NCBI GenBank assembly: GCA_905213905.1
Contig: CAJMKD010000017.1
Span: forward strand, 1-45,450
Direction: 5' to 3'
DNA: 45,450 bases
Source: an uncultured Sutterella sp.
GTDB taxonomy: Bacteria; Pseudomonadota; Gammaproteobacteria; Burkholderiales; Burkholderiaceae_F
Under the pieces are notes generated by a model, which saw nothing but the letters and a program-made list of their open reading frames with translations, searched no databases and was not told the DNA's origin. The stretch's first letter is position 1. Each line of letters begins with the position of its first letter. Below, one piece after another: positions 7,021 to 17,496 of this stretch. The position numbers and the translations under genes are program-made.

Positions 7021-10000
7021 TTAATATAACTTGGATAGCTGTTTAATTAACGAATTGCTGGAATCGAGAAAATAATTTTTTGGGTCACGAACAAACTTGT
7101 TATATTTTCTTTCGTTGCTTGTTCTTTTAACACCAAATTCAATAATTTTATAAATTAATCCTTTTTTTGCCTGAGTTTTAATTTTAATTGAAGGTTCCTC
7201 TTTAGACTTGTTTTTAATTTTAAGCCCATTATTTAAAGAATATTTACTTAGAAGTCTATTTCCCTCAGGCCACAAGTATTTCGATTTCTGCTGAATATTT
7301 TTATCTAACGAGACGAAAGGTACGTTAGCACTACCAGCAAATGAATTATCAAAAACCAAATTTTGTAAAATATTTACCTCATTTAAAGTTGGTTTTTTTA
7401 CTAACTCACCAAATAGAATACTAAAGATAGACTTTTCATATTCAAATTTATTCCTTACTTTTAGATAATCGTCAAAAAATTGAGATGCACCATTATGTAT
7501 TTTATCAATAGTTAATCTATGATCGAATTGCAAACTGTTATCTAATACTACTTCTATTTGAGATTTAGAATTCTTTATAATATTCAATGCTGTACCAACA
7601 GATTGATTTACTAAAGATTCAAACAAGAGATTATGTGACAAAAATGAAAGCTGTTTATCAACAGGAATCAAATTTGAACTAAAAAATGTATTGACATTCT
7701 TAATCGGATCTTTACCGTATCCATCTGTATATGTCATAAATAAATATGCAGTTAAACCTCCTTTAAAAAGACTTTGAATTTTTTTATGTATCGAGCCTTT
7801 GTACCCAAGATCAATACCGATAACTGGATGATTGGTATTGATTCCATTTGTTTCAATTAATTGTTTATATAAAATACGTCGGGTAGAATAACGTTCATTA
7901 AGAACAGTCCAACATTCTTGAATGATTGAATATAGATTCGAATAAGTCTCGGCCAATGTTATATCTCTAAGCTTTTTGCTAAGAATATCCTTATTCAAAG
8001 AATCGACATTTGGAATATCTTTCTCTTCTAACAAGAAACGAGCAGACAACAAATCTCTAAATGTCTTATCCTTCGAAAAGTCATCAATTCTTACTTTAAA
8101 GATATCGGCTGGTTTGTAAAGATCAATTCCTGTAGAACTTTTCCTAGAAATTTGTAAATAAGCAACCTTGATATTTTTATTATGAGATTTATTAATTTTC
8201 TCTGCTGCAATAAACGGTAACCAACAATCTCTTGCAAAAAACAAAATTTGATTTATGCCTGCAGATTCCGCCTTTCGAATAATAGAATCAGCAAAAGCAA
8301 ACATTGTCGGACCCAAATAAATATATCCTAATTCCTCAGGTCTTGAAATAAATTTTTCTTGGTAATTTTGTGGTAAATAACACTGAAAATATCTTTCCGC
8401 ATACATAGACCAAATTTGTCGATAATAAGCTGAGAATTTCAACAAATTAAGATCTTTTTTACAAGCTTTAAATGATTCTTTAATATATTCTAAATTAGAT
8501 GTAAGTTTTATACTTCGAATGCCCAGTGAACGAGGTTGCTTTATATCCCCGATAATATTATCACCAATATGAAGAATTTCTTCCGGTCTAACTTTTTCTA
8601 ATTCTATAACTTTTTTAAAAAGATTCCCAGAGTGTTTTTTTAAAGAATACTTACTAGAAACATATACTTAATTTGGTTCAAAGCCATTTTGTTTTAGAGC
8701 TTTTTTTACGAATTCTTCAGAATGTATAAAATCTGAAATAACAATTACCTTCTTGTGTTTTGATAAAGCAAATTCGAATAGAAAATTTCCTAATCTACGC
8801 GGGTATAAGGCTCCTAACTCTACATCTTCTTCAATTTTTACAAATTCTCCAACTGGTATATTTATTCCTGAAATTTCTTGGATTCTGTTATATACATCAA
8901 ATATGCTAAATTCTTCTACTTCTGTCTCTTTTAACTCTATTTTTTTATCTAGCTCATCGCGTAACATACGTTCCGAAGTTTGACGCAACGACACAAAATT
9001 GTTAATAAATTCAGAAGGTAAGTGCGGATAATTCGCTGAAATAACCTCTTTAACAATATAAAAAATATCTTTAGGTTCGCCAACATCTCGTCTTAATAAA
9101 GTATCAAAGACATCAAAAGATACAATCCGAACCTGCGAACTCTCTATAGATTTTTTAAAGGTTGGAAGTATTTCTAATTCTTTTTCATTAATAGGAAATA
9201 CTTTCTTAAAAGAACGTGCTGCTGGCCTTGGCTTTGCATAGTTCAAATAGTTTGCGTAATTAGTCTGTAGTGTATTATTTGAAGGCAATAAATCACTGTT
9301 TTTCTTATTTTCTTTGAATTTTTTATAAATATCTAATAAAATATTTTTGAAATAGTCTTTATCTTCAACTGCTTTCTCAAAGAAAAACTGTCCTCTAGAT
9401 ATAATTATGGATATTATATTAAGAGCAATAGTCGGATCATTTAAAAATTTCAAATGCGAATTGCTTTCTGAGACTATCTTTTTATCAAATAGTGCTGCCT
9501 GTAGTCCTAATGTGCTAGATATTGAATAAATTTCCTCACAGTATGGGACAATAAACTGTGATATAGAATCTATTTCGTTTAGCTCTTCCTGATATTTGAC
9601 ACAACTTTCTGTATATTTATTCAAATATTCAATATTTTCTTTCGTTAAAATATTTTCTGATACAAATTTTCCAGTATATTGAGTAGCGACAAATATTTTA
9701 CCTTTACCATTTGATAAGGTTTGATTTAAAAAATCGTATTGGTTTTTATAATCACAATTATATTTAAAACCAAAATAATCAGTAATTTGTAGCGGTATTA
9801 GACTAAAAGGTGTTTCTTTCTCCAATTTATATATGTTTCGAATAAAGTCCTCTGCATTTAAATGATCGAAGAAATCTTTAAAATATGCTTGTAGTTCTTT
9901 TTTAAGTAGAAGTTCTTCCTTTGTCGCCTTTCCTTGAAAATCTTTATACCAGCAATTTTTGTAAATGCCTGCCGGATCCAATGAAATCATTTTAGGATAC

Positions 10001-10431
10001 GGAGGGCGACTCATAAAACCAGGCATTAAATCGATAACCAGCGCGTGATCAAAAGCTTTTCTAATGACTTCAGAGGCTGTTTCCCAAACTAAAACAATAT
10101 CGGGGCAAAAATCAGCAGTTTTTTCTCTTAGAAAAGCTTTTATTTCTTCATCATTTTTAGTTGTAATATAACTTTCAGCAAAAATACTTTTATTGATAAA
10201 TTTGTCATCTTCTTTTGTTTGATGAACAACAATCGCTTGGGATTCCTCTATTATTCGACTTTTAATCAGTTCATCGTAAATATGTTCAGATAAGAGGTAT
10301 TTACAGTCAAAACTATTTCCTCTGATTAATTGATCAACAATAGGAACAATAGTTTTCTGTATTGCTCCAAGACGAAAATAAGGATTATTTTGTTCGCTAT
10401 CCAAACTTGTAATAACTAAAACCTTAATCAT
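7021..10431 (-). pseudogene. Large capsule glycosyltransferase-like/HAD protein interrupted by one in-frame TAA (8668-8670)
   Basis: One reading frame runs from ATG 10431 to a stop at 7021 (1,137 codons), broken only by TAA at 8668-8670 (codon 588). The N-terminal part (1-430) resembles capsule glycosyltransferase-like proteins: IDLMPGFMSRPPYPK, SLDPAGIYKN and VPYCEEIYSISSTLGLQAALF. Residues 439-650 form a HAD phosphatase-like domain with motif I FDVFDTLLRRD and motif II VISDF before the stop; motif IV HIGDNIIGDIK comes 35 codons after it. Beyond lies the usual C-terminal part of COG5610-type proteins (GPTMFAFADSIIR, ILFFARDCWLPF). As written, translation gives a 587-residue product lacking HAD motif IV. 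An ORF could restart near 8445. The gene is AT-rich and is the main serotype-specific gene of the locus. A sequencing error or phase-off allele cannot be told apart from true decay. Confidence 0.85.
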
Positions 10432-12264
10432 TTAGAGATCCACCGCTACTTTAGTTGCCACCGCAATTTGATAAACAATCGTCATCAGGTCTTTCGCCAA
10501 CAGAAGGCTCTTCGTATCCACCTTCGGCAGTACCAAAATCCGATCGCCTGCATTCACGCCGAGGTGTTCGGCAAGACCAACTTCCCCGTTTTGTTTCGCT
10601 ACGAGGATGTGCTTTTCATCCGCTCTGTCTGAAACACCGCCTGCAGCCGCCAGGTAATCGTCCAACGTCATGCCCGCTTCATAAGCAATCGACTTCGGCA
10701 TCACGACTTCGCCAGTGATCTGAACAACATTCGACTTCTGAGGAATGACAACCTCATCGCCGTCTTCAAGCCAGATGTCGTTCACCAGGCCGCCTCTTGA
10801 AACAACGATCACTCCATCGGGTTCAAGCACTGAGGCGCGCTTGACGAAGTCCTGAATGAGCTTTGCTTCTTCAACACGAACCTCAGCTTCTTCAGGTGTT
10901 GCCGAACGAGCCGTCAGTGCGGCCTTCTCAAGCCGATGTAGCGAATCCTGAATGACAGCCTTTTGATCACGTGCGACACTCTTGCGGCGGAGATACACCG
11001 CATCCGTAGCAGCCAATTCCGGCTCTACAGCAACATGGCGAAGTAGCTCACGGAGCTTCATCGTCTTCTTCACCGGATAACGGGACGCACCCGTAATGGC
11101 TCCAGTGACCGTTGCCATGATGGTTTCACCCGGCTTATCGGCTACAAACTCAACAATGTCGCCATCGGCGAGCTTGAAGTCCTTGAAGTCGTCCAGCGAG
11201 AAGTACTTGTTGAACGGCGCTTTGTTGCGCGTGCCTGTGACACTGACGTGTGATACGTTCTTGAGCGGCGAAGAAAGCTCAATAAGCCCCGAGCCTTTTG
11301 CCACTGCAGGGCGAGAGAATTCGTACTGGGCTTCTTCACGAAGCAGCCCATAAGCCGATACGCTTACGCCTTTTTCATTGACGAGAATGACGTCTCCGTC
11401 CTTCAAACGAAGCTGAGGAACTTTGCCCTGCAGTGCAAAGAGATAAAGGTCAAGCTTCGCAATTGATTGACCGCCGCGAATAATCTCAATATGGCGATAG
11501 CTTCCGCGCTGCGGATCAATACCGCCGGCACGATCGACAAAGGAGAGCACTGAATCAACGGATCCGCCCGCGTAGCGTCCGGGGTGATTAACAAAGCCCG
11601 TCACATACACAGCGACCGGCTGCGCACTTTGCAGGTTGACGTACACCTGAACGTTGTTCGTGTAGACCCGTGAGATCGCCCCTTTGACTGTGCTTAGGAG
11701 CTGATTGTTTTTGAGTCCCCCTACATGAACAGGACCAACTTCCGGGATAAAGATGTTGCCCTGTTGATCGACGACCAATACGTCGTCATAGGCACGAATA
11801 CCCCAGACGCGGATGACGATTCGATCACCCGGTGCCAGCACGTAATCACTCGAAGCCGCATCGCTGTAGGTGGATGCAAATCGTCCTTCAAAGAGGTTGG
11901 ATGCAAAGGGCTTGAGCTGGATCGACGTCGCCGTACGGAATTCTGTCTGTGCCCAGGCAGGCGGAGCCGTCAGCGTTTGCTGCAGCTGTGTTCTCTGCAT
12001 CTGTTGTGCCGGTGCATACGGCGGCATCGCCGTACCGTTCGGTCCCCACTGGGCTGCCGAAGGCATGTTCGACGGGGTGGGACCGAGGCCGCCCATGCTC
12101 GAAGGTGCAGGATTCGTGCTTGTGCCCAAGGAGGGCGTCGAATACTGCACGGCCAGCGATGTCGGCGAAACAGCATCAGCGGAAACAGCGCTTTGCGACG
12201 CCAGAACCGCTACCGCTGCAATCACCGCATCGTTGAGAAGCGTTCTCAATTTGTTGAAATGCAT
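10432..12264 (-). CDS. kpsD: Capsule polysaccharide export protein KpsD (periplasmic/outer membrane channel component)
   Basis: The product has 610 residues with an N-terminal signal peptide (AVIAAVAVLASQSAVSADA) and no lipobox cysteine, as in KpsD rather than Wza. A Pro/Gln/Met-rich linker follows to about residue 110. The polysaccharide export domain (SDYVLAPGDRIVIRVWG, about 139-225) is followed by SLBB-type beta-grasp repeats (VYVTGFVNHPGRYAG, ATVTGAITGASRYPVKK, VQITGEVVMPKSIAYEAGMTLDDYLAAAGG). It guides polymer from the KpsMT/KpsE inner-membrane machine across the periplasm. Its stop abuts the AT-rich cassette (1 nt overlap with the context of the next start), which marks the sharp left end of the conserved export block. 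Confidence 0.96.
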   Translation of the reverse strand: MHFNKLRTLLNDAVIAAVAVLASQSAVSADAVSPTSLAVQYSTPSLGTSTNPAPSSMGGLGPTPSNMPSAAQWGPNGTAMPPYAPAQQMQRTQLQQTLTAPPAWAQTEFRTATSIQLKPFASNLFEGRFASTYSDAASSDYVLAPGDRIVIRVWGIRAYDDVLVVDQQGNIFIPEVGPVHVGGLKNNQLLSTVKGAISRVYTNNVQVYVNLQSAQPVAVYVTGFVNHPGRYAGGSVDSVLSFVDRAGGIDPQRGSYRHIEIIRGGQSIAKLDLYLFALQGKVPQLRLKDGDVILVNEKGVSVSAYGLLREEAQYEFSRPAVAKGSGLIELSSPLKNVSHVSVTGTRNKAPFNKYFSLDDFKDFKLADGDIVEFVADKPGETIMATVTGAITGASRYPVKKTMKLRELLRHVAVEPELAATDAVYLRRKSVARDQKAVIQDSLHRLEKAALTARSATPEEAEVRVEEAKLIQDFVKRASVLEPDGVIVVSRGGLVNDIWLEDGDEVVIPQKSNVVQITGEVVMPKSIAYEAGMTLDDYLAAAGGVSDRADEKHILVAKQNGEVGLAEHLGVNAGDRILVLPKVDTKSLLLAKDLMTIVYQIAVATKVAVDL

Positions 12265-12290
12265 ATTTCTATTAATGAAGAAAATTGTCT

Positions 12291-13502
12291 CTAGAACCCG
12301 GCATGCTCACGAATGCTGGCAATAATCAGTCGAACCAATCCATAAAGAAGGCTCAGCCCTAACAAAGCGCAAAGAGTGGCAATCCAAGTTCTGGGATACC
12401 GAGATTCATCCGGCAAGGTCGGCTGTTCGATAGCAACGATATATCGTGTCTTCGTCAGCAAAGTTGCCCGCGCTGCTTCAACAGCAGACATTGCAGCAGT
12501 TAACTGTTTGCGAGCAAACTCACTCTCTATCATCAACGACTCATACTCAGATACCCAAGCATTCAGTGCTTCCGGTCTCCCTTGTCCAACCAAGCGGCTT
12601 CGTTCCTGATTCAGTTGCTTCTCTATAGCAGCAAGCTTGCTTCTCATGCGGCTAAGCTCGGGGGCTGTTTTGCTCATATAGCTTTCCGCATCTGAAATCT
12701 CTGCCCTCAGTGCTGCTCTTTGCCCTTCCAGTTCGAAAACCAAAGACTGAAGACCAGTAGCGGTCGCCTGCGGATCCAACTCTGCATGTGCTGAACGGAA
12801 TTCAGTCAATGCCTTCTGCGCTTTAGCGACACGTTGATGTGCAATATTGACTTCATCTTCAGCCAGTCTTAGTGCGTCTTGTCTGGCTCGCTCATTCATT
12901 TCGTTGACAAGCGCTTCACTTTGTCGAAGCACTTCCTTAGAAATGTTGTGCGCCATTTCCGGGCTGTATGCCCGAACTTTAAAGGTCAGGATACCCGTAT
13001 CCGTATCAACAACGGGCTTGGCAACGCAATTCCAGAAACTCTGCTTGTCCCAAAGCGTGGGTGAAGAAGTCAGTCGACTGAACCAATCCCACTGTGATGA
13101 TGAGTAGTGCGTCACGAGCTGAAATTTTTTGTCGAGCGCCTCAAATACATCCGGCGAACGAATGTATGCATTGACTACTTCTGCATCCTGGGTTGTAGTC
13201 GACGCAGTCTTAAACAACGCGGACGCAATATCTACGCCGACCGGTTGTTCAACGCCTGTGCGAACAGCAAATTGCGTCTCCGAAATGTACATTGGCGATG
13301 CTATGAACGCACAGTAGACAGCAACCAAAGCCGTCGGCGCAATAATGCAAGCAATCGCTTCCTTTTCCCAACGACTTCTTTGCTTCCACCAGCCACCCTT
13401 CTCACTCTCCGAAGCAGTGATGGGCGATTTTGTCTGAAGACTTTGTGCCGTGGTTTCGGTTGAGACAACAACCGATTCAACGGGCTTGACTTCGTTTGCC
13501 AT
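12291..13502 (-). CDS. kpsE: Capsule export inner-membrane protein KpsE (PCP family)
   Basis: This protein of about 403 residues starts at ATG 13502 (MANEVKPVES), with GGA upstream; a longer frame from 13538 is possible. One transmembrane helix near the N-terminus (CIIAPTALVAVYCAFIASPMY) leads into the PCP/Wzz-like periplasmic domain (YISETQFAVRTGVEQP). Long coiled coils follow (about 205-370, with ALRLAEDEVNIAHQRVAKAQKAL and AELSRMRSKLAAIEKQLNQE). A PRTW box precedes the second membrane helix (IATLCALLGLSLLYGLVRLI). It bridges the KpsMT transporter and KpsD. It overlaps kpsT by 26 nt, so translation is coupled. Confidence 0.95.
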   Translation of the reverse strand: MANEVKPVESVVVSTETTAQSLQTKSPITASESEKGGWWKQRSRWEKEAIACIIAPTALVAVYCAFIASPMYISETQFAVRTGVEQPVGVDIASALFKTASTTTQDAEVVNAYIRSPDVFEALDKKFQLVTHYSSSQWDWFSRLTSSPTLWDKQSFWNCVAKPVVDTDTGILTFKVRAYSPEMAHNISKEVLRQSEALVNEMNERARQDALRLAEDEVNIAHQRVAKAQKALTEFRSAHAELDPQATATGLQSLVFELEGQRAALRAEISDAESYMSKTAPELSRMRSKLAAIEKQLNQERSRLVGQGRPEALNAWVSEYESLMIESEFARKQLTAAMSAVEAARATLLTKTRYIVAIEQPTLPDESRYPRTWIATLCALLGLSLLYGLVRLIIASIREHAGF

Positions 13503-14151
13503 TACAAATTTCCATATAGTGCGCAATCGCGTCGTCAATAAGCGGGTAATACGTCAGCTTCCCGTGATCCAGAACAGCGCCGCATACGCAGTTCTGCTTC
13601 ACCGCCGCCATACTGTGCGATACAAAAATTAATGTTGCCGACGACATGCGTTCCTTTAGAACCTGATCTGCTTTCTTTCTGAAAACAGCATCGCCTACGG
13701 AAAACGCTTCGTCAATTAAATAAAAATCGAACTGAATCGCCATTGAGAGTCCGAACGCCAGCTTGCTCTTCATGCCGGAAGAATAGGTTTTCACCGGCAT
13801 ATCCAGGTAAGGTCCCAGCTCCGTAAACTCCTCAACATACTTTGTGACTGCCTTGATATCTGCGCCATAAATGCGAGCCACAAAACGCAGATTGTCACGC
13901 CCCGACAGTGAACCATGAAAACACCCGGCAAAACCGATAGGCCATGAAACGCGCGACGTTCGAATCACACGGCCAGAATCCGGGGCTTCAGCGCCGCCGA
14001 TAATGCGGATCATGGTTGATTTGCCTGCTCCATTCAGTCCTAGAATGCCGATGCTTCGCCCATCTTCGATACGCAGATTGACGTCGTCAAGTACCGTTCT
14101 GTATCCCTCTTTGAGCGGATAACGCTTCGTAACGTGCTGGAGTTCAATCAT
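13477..14151 (-). CDS. kpsT: Capsule ABC transporter ATP-binding protein KpsT
   Basis: The product has 224 residues, the usual KpsT size. Walker A is GLNGAGKST (about 38-46), the signature is YSSGMKSKLAFGLS, Walker B is FDFYLIDEAFSVGD and the switch histidine lies in FVSHS. It energises export of the Kdo-linked polymer through KpsM. The ATG overlaps the kpsM stop in ATGA. The short form without an extra C-terminal sugar-binding domain fits reducing-end poly-Kdo-linked (group 2) export rather than Wzt-type export. Confidence 0.97.
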   Translation of the reverse strand: MIELQHVTKRYPLKEGYRTVLDDVNLRIEDGRSIGILGLNGAGKSTMIRIIGGAEAPDSGRVIRTSRVSWPIGFAGCFHGSLSGRDNLRFVARIYGADIKAVTKYVEEFTELGPYLDMPVKTYSSGMKSKLAFGLSMAIQFDFYLIDEAFSVGDAVFRKKADQVLKERMSSATLIFVSHSMAAVKQNCVCGAVLDHGKLTYYPLIDDAIAHYMEICNGKRSQAR

Positions 14152-14945
14152 GATTTTCTCCTCGCACGTACATAGCGTTCAAAAAGCATCCCAAGGGAAA
14201 GCGAAACAATCGTGGCTACCGCCAGGTAGTTCAAACTGAGGCCATCTACTTTGTAAGCTGCGTACAAGCTCATCCGCAGCAGTTCAATGGCGTTGAAAAC
14301 CGGATTCCACAATAGAATTTCAGCAACATCCTGCTTGAATGCCGACACAGAAAAAAATACGCCGGAAACAAAAAAAGCGATACGAAGCACCATCGGGACC
14401 AGCTTTTCCAAGACAGGCAGGAAAACAGCAAGCGAACCCAATATCATTCCAATGCCCAACGAAAGCAACGGAAGCAGAATAATCACACTCAATGCCGTAA
14501 ATATGGACGAAATCTCCAATGGATTAGCCACTAAAGCGTCGGCACCGACTATCAGAAGGATGGTGAGGTACTGTGTTGCAGCAATGACCAGCATGCGCCC
14601 GATCATCACATCCAGTTCAGTTACCTGAGGAAACGAAAGTAGTGCTCGATTGCCTTCGACAGCTGACATAGTCTTATTGATCGTTCCCGAGAAAATACCC
14701 CAGAGACCAAAACCGACCGCCAGAAAAAGCGGCATGCTGATGCCGTGCGGCGCGTGAGCGCCCATGTATTCGCGAATCCCCCAGAAAACAGCAATGCTGA
14801 ACACGCTCTGAATCAGCACCCACAGATAGCCAAGCTTGCTGTTTCCATTGATGGTATGGATCTCTCTCAGCATCAACGCTGAGAGAACACGTCCCTGGAC
14901 GATAGCGCCGTGACGGAGAAGCGTGACTGTCATTGAAGTATTCAT
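14148..14945 (-). CDS. kpsM: Capsule ABC transporter permease KpsM
   Basis: This 265-residue ABC-2 type inner-membrane protein has six hydrophobic segments. The N-terminal coupling-helix region LMLREIHTINGNSKLGYLWVLIQ is diagnostic for KpsM/Wzm. It forms the channel used by KpsT. A GTG at 14954 would add three residues; the ATG at 14945 is preferred, though neither has a strong ribosome-binding site. It lies 15 nt downstream of the lipoprotein stop and overlaps kpsT. Confidence 0.95.
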   Translation of the reverse strand: MNTSMTVTLLRHGAIVQGRVLSALMLREIHTINGNSKLGYLWVLIQSVFSIAVFWGIREYMGAHAPHGISMPLFLAVGFGLWGIFSGTINKTMSAVEGNRALLSFPQVTELDVMIGRMLVIAATQYLTILLIVGADALVANPLEISSIFTALSVIILLPLLSLGIGMILGSLAVFLPVLEKLVPMVLRIAFFVSGVFFSVSAFKQDVAEILLWNPVFNAIELLRMSLYAAYKVDGLSLNYLAVATIVSLSLGMLFERYVRARRKS

Positions 14946-14960
14946 GAGAACCACTGGCTA

Positions 14961-15329
14961 TTAAAGCGGACGGACAAAACGCCAAATCTTGTCCGCACCA
15001 AGGCAAGCGGAGCCTTTGACTGTTTCCTTCGGATTTTTCAACTCAACTCTCCGGCAGGTTTCTCCAAGTGCGTTCATGTATTCTTCGCCCACAGTAACGG
15101 ACGCCGTCCCAATCGGCGTCGAAGGAACAACAGTCGTAGTACCGACCGCAAGCTTCCCTGCCGTTTCTGCAAAGGCTTGATCCGTCCGGGATTGCGGGAC
15201 ATCCGCCACGATCTCCGGCCTGCTTGCTTCATGCTGAAGTCCGCGCGGCGTTGAAGCGCACCCCGTCAAAAGAGCAGCACCGCAAATGCCTGTCGCAGCA
15301 ACTTTTAAAAAATACAACAGCATCTTCAT
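14961..15329 (-). CDS. Small lipoprotein of the capsule locus, function unknown
   Basis: This 122-residue protein has a clear lipoprotein signal: a positively charged start (MKMLLYFLK), a hydrophobic stretch and the lipobox LLTGC, with cysteine near residue 24 as the lipidated residue. The C-terminal part (EYMNALGETCRRVELKN ... ACLGADKIWRFVRPL) has two cysteines and resembles the tail of small surface-antigen-like lipoproteins. It starts in ATGA overlap with the kpsC stop and precedes kpsM, so it is expressed with the export machinery. Possible roles are an outer membrane partner for KpsD or capsule attachment; no function can be assigned. Confidence 0.8.
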   Translation of the reverse strand: MKMLLYFLKVAATGICGAALLTGCASTPRGLQHEASRPEIVADVPQSRTDQAFAETAGKLAVGTTTVVPSTPIGTASVTVGEEYMNALGETCRRVELKNPKETVKGSACLGADKIWRFVRPL

Positions 15330-17437
15330 CTTCTAAAAATATTTTTGAAATTGCGAACAACACGGCAGAACTTAATCCACAGAGATACGTCCGGCTGAAT
15401 GCCTTCGCTTAATCGGAGGCAAATATCCTCCGGTCGGCAAAATTGACCGGTTATCCAATCCCAGTAAAGCGGATAAAGGATTAAAGCGCCTGCGGCTAAT
15501 TCGTCAATTGTAAGTGGTGTTTGTGATTTAAATTGCCCGAACTTATCTGTAGTCAGCCCCCATCCGGAATAGAAGGGACGGCCGTAAGTCGTCACCTTTT
15601 TCCCTCTGCAGAGGGCTTCGAACCCAGACAAGCTTGTGAGCGTATGGATCTCATTGATATACGGCCAAAGAGATTCCAGCGACACCAGGCTCGCCACGGC
15701 ATCAGCATTTTGAGACAGCTCATTTTCAGGAATCCGTCCAATTCGGTTCCCGCTCTCAACGTCTGGATGCGGTTTGTATACAATAAACGCCTCAGGATTA
15801 TCCTGTCGCACCGCAGCCAACAATGCTCGGTTCGACTGAATCTTTCCCCCGCCCCGCTTGACCGATGCATCGTCATCGACCTGACCCGGCACCAGAATCA
15901 CGCGCTTGCCGGCCGCGTCTACAGCCCATTCAAGAACGACGGCTTAGAACAGCCCCACGTTGTATTTGCACAGATGGTTCTGCGCTATGAAATTCCGCAG
16001 ACTACGTGCTCTTTCAACGAGCGCTTTGCGGTCAGGCCGTGATTGAATGTTTTTCAACAGAAATTCAAGATGAGACGGCCGGGCCGGATCAAAGTAAATG
16101 CCATCCGGATCCAAAACAAGTGAGTACGGATAGTTGTAATCCGACCCTAAGCCGACTGATCTGATGAAGCCGTCTTCCATCCGGGTAAGCTGCAAAGACT
16201 CCGCTTTGCAGCGCTCCACCATCGAATCCGTGCACTTTGACGACCACATCACGGCCTCAGCACCGAGAGCTTTTACTCGTGCAATCCCCTCTTCAGCATC
16301 CCACACAAACTCAACCGTACTATCGGTCCCGGAGAGAAAAGCCTTTGCATGCGGCTGCTTCCAGCGCCGAAAGCCGATGCAGACATGTCTGCCGCGGTTG
16401 CGCTCGTTGGCCGCGCGCTGCGCCGCCAGGATTTCCAAGACCTCCTGCGCGGAACAGCGCTCGCCGGAGAAAGGATTCACATAACGCGACAACTTCAAAA
16501 CTGCGGCCGCGAAAAGCCCTTCGACTGTCGGCTTCGCCCACCGACGGGCAAACGCGTCGGAAACCGTTCTGCTCCCTTTTTCGGCATGGTCAACAGTCAG
16601 CCCCCAGCCTGAATAAAAGGGTAAGCCGAAGACATGCACCGGCTTATTGATGAGGAGCGCCTCAAAGCCCATCTGAGACGTCACGACGTAGACCGCATCA
16701 AAAGCCTGCATAAAGGAAAGCGGAGCCCAGTTCTCCGATACGAGCCGTACGTTCTTTGGCACTTCGCCGAGATAACCCTTCTTTTTCCCTGCAATGACAT
16801 CGGGATGGGTCTTCACGAGGACGACGGCATTTTCTTCACGCAGCGCCGCGTCCAGCATCCGCCGGAAGCTGCCTTCATCAGCGCCGCCCAAGCGAACGCT
16901 CGCATCGCCGGCCGTTTGATCGACGACCAGTATCATCCGAGCGTGTTCGGGCATGCTGTAGCGCTTGCGAAAGTTTCGGGCCGCTTCTTCAGTGAATGTC
17001 GGCGACGCGTTGTACTTGGAAAGGTCTGCCGAACGAATCAGCGTCAGAGCGTCCTGCGCCGCTTTTTGAACCTCCGGCGTAAACCAAGACTGCCTGTCGT
17101 TGAGAAGCCTTTCAAATTCCGACGGTGAGCCCGCATCGTAATAAACGCCGACCGGATCCACCGTCATGCTCAGGGGCGGCGCGCCTTCCGCACCTAGCTT
17201 CAGCGAGCGGTAGAAACCGTCTTCGAGCGCGATGTAGGGCAGATTGTTTTCTCTGGCGTACTCGCGCGCCTTATCTGCCGTCGGCTTGTGTCCCCAGCCG
17301 ACAACGGCCTGCGGAACCGATTCAGGACCTTTCGATCTCTCAAAGCCTTCAAGCGCGCCGTACAAGTTTCTCTCCGGCTCGAGAAACTGCGGCAGACTGT
17401 TGATTCGGCGGATGCCAGGCGAAAAAACTTTAATCAA
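15326..17437 (-). pseudogene. kpsC: KpsC, two-domain capsule Kdo transferase, interrupted by in-frame TAA (15944-15946)
   Basis: A single frame of 704 codons runs from TTG 17437 to the stop at 15326 with one internal TAA at 15944-15946 (codon 498). Both sides are conserved KpsC sequence with no frame change. The protein is an internal duplication. The first half (to about 320) has GWGHKPTADKAREYA, EDGFYRSLKLG, VDQTAGDASVRLGGA and GLPFYSGWGLT. The second half repeats this with EDGFIRSVGLGSDYNYP, then the stop, then VPGQVDDDASVKRGGG, YKPHPDVESGN and GRPFYSGWGLT. KpsC extends the poly-Kdo linker on lyso-phosphatidylglycerol; the two halves are separate transferases of families GT99 and GT107. 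The stop removes most of the second active site. A GTG at 15901 could restart the remainder. The usual SPGIRRI start block follows the TTG. Confidence 0.9.
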
Positions 17438-17442
17438 AACAT

Positions 17443-17447
17443 CCTCC
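17443..17447 (-). promoter_or_regulatory. kpsC: Shine-Dalgarno GGAGG deciding a TTG start for kpsC
   Basis: GGAGG lies 5 nt upstream of TTG 17437. The protein from that TTG (LIKVFSPGIRRINSLPQFL) aligns in layout with the normal KpsC N-terminus, while the 15 upstream in-frame codons from TTG 17482 do not. An ATG within the same stretch is out of frame and stops after two codons. Confidence 0.65.
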
Positions 17448-17496
17448 GATCGAAAAAGCCGTCTCTTCCGGCTCGCGCTCAAATTTTAGGATTCTC

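Noticed and set aside
7021..8445. Separate 474-residue gene after the HAD gene
   Set aside because: It is in the same frame as the upstream gene, the intervening 74 codons are coding-like with HAD motif IV, and only one TAA separates them.
15326..15901. Separate capsule gene starting at 15901
   Set aside because: It is in the same frame as the upstream kpsC part with no base missing, starts with GTG inside a conserved strand, and is simply the tail of KpsC.
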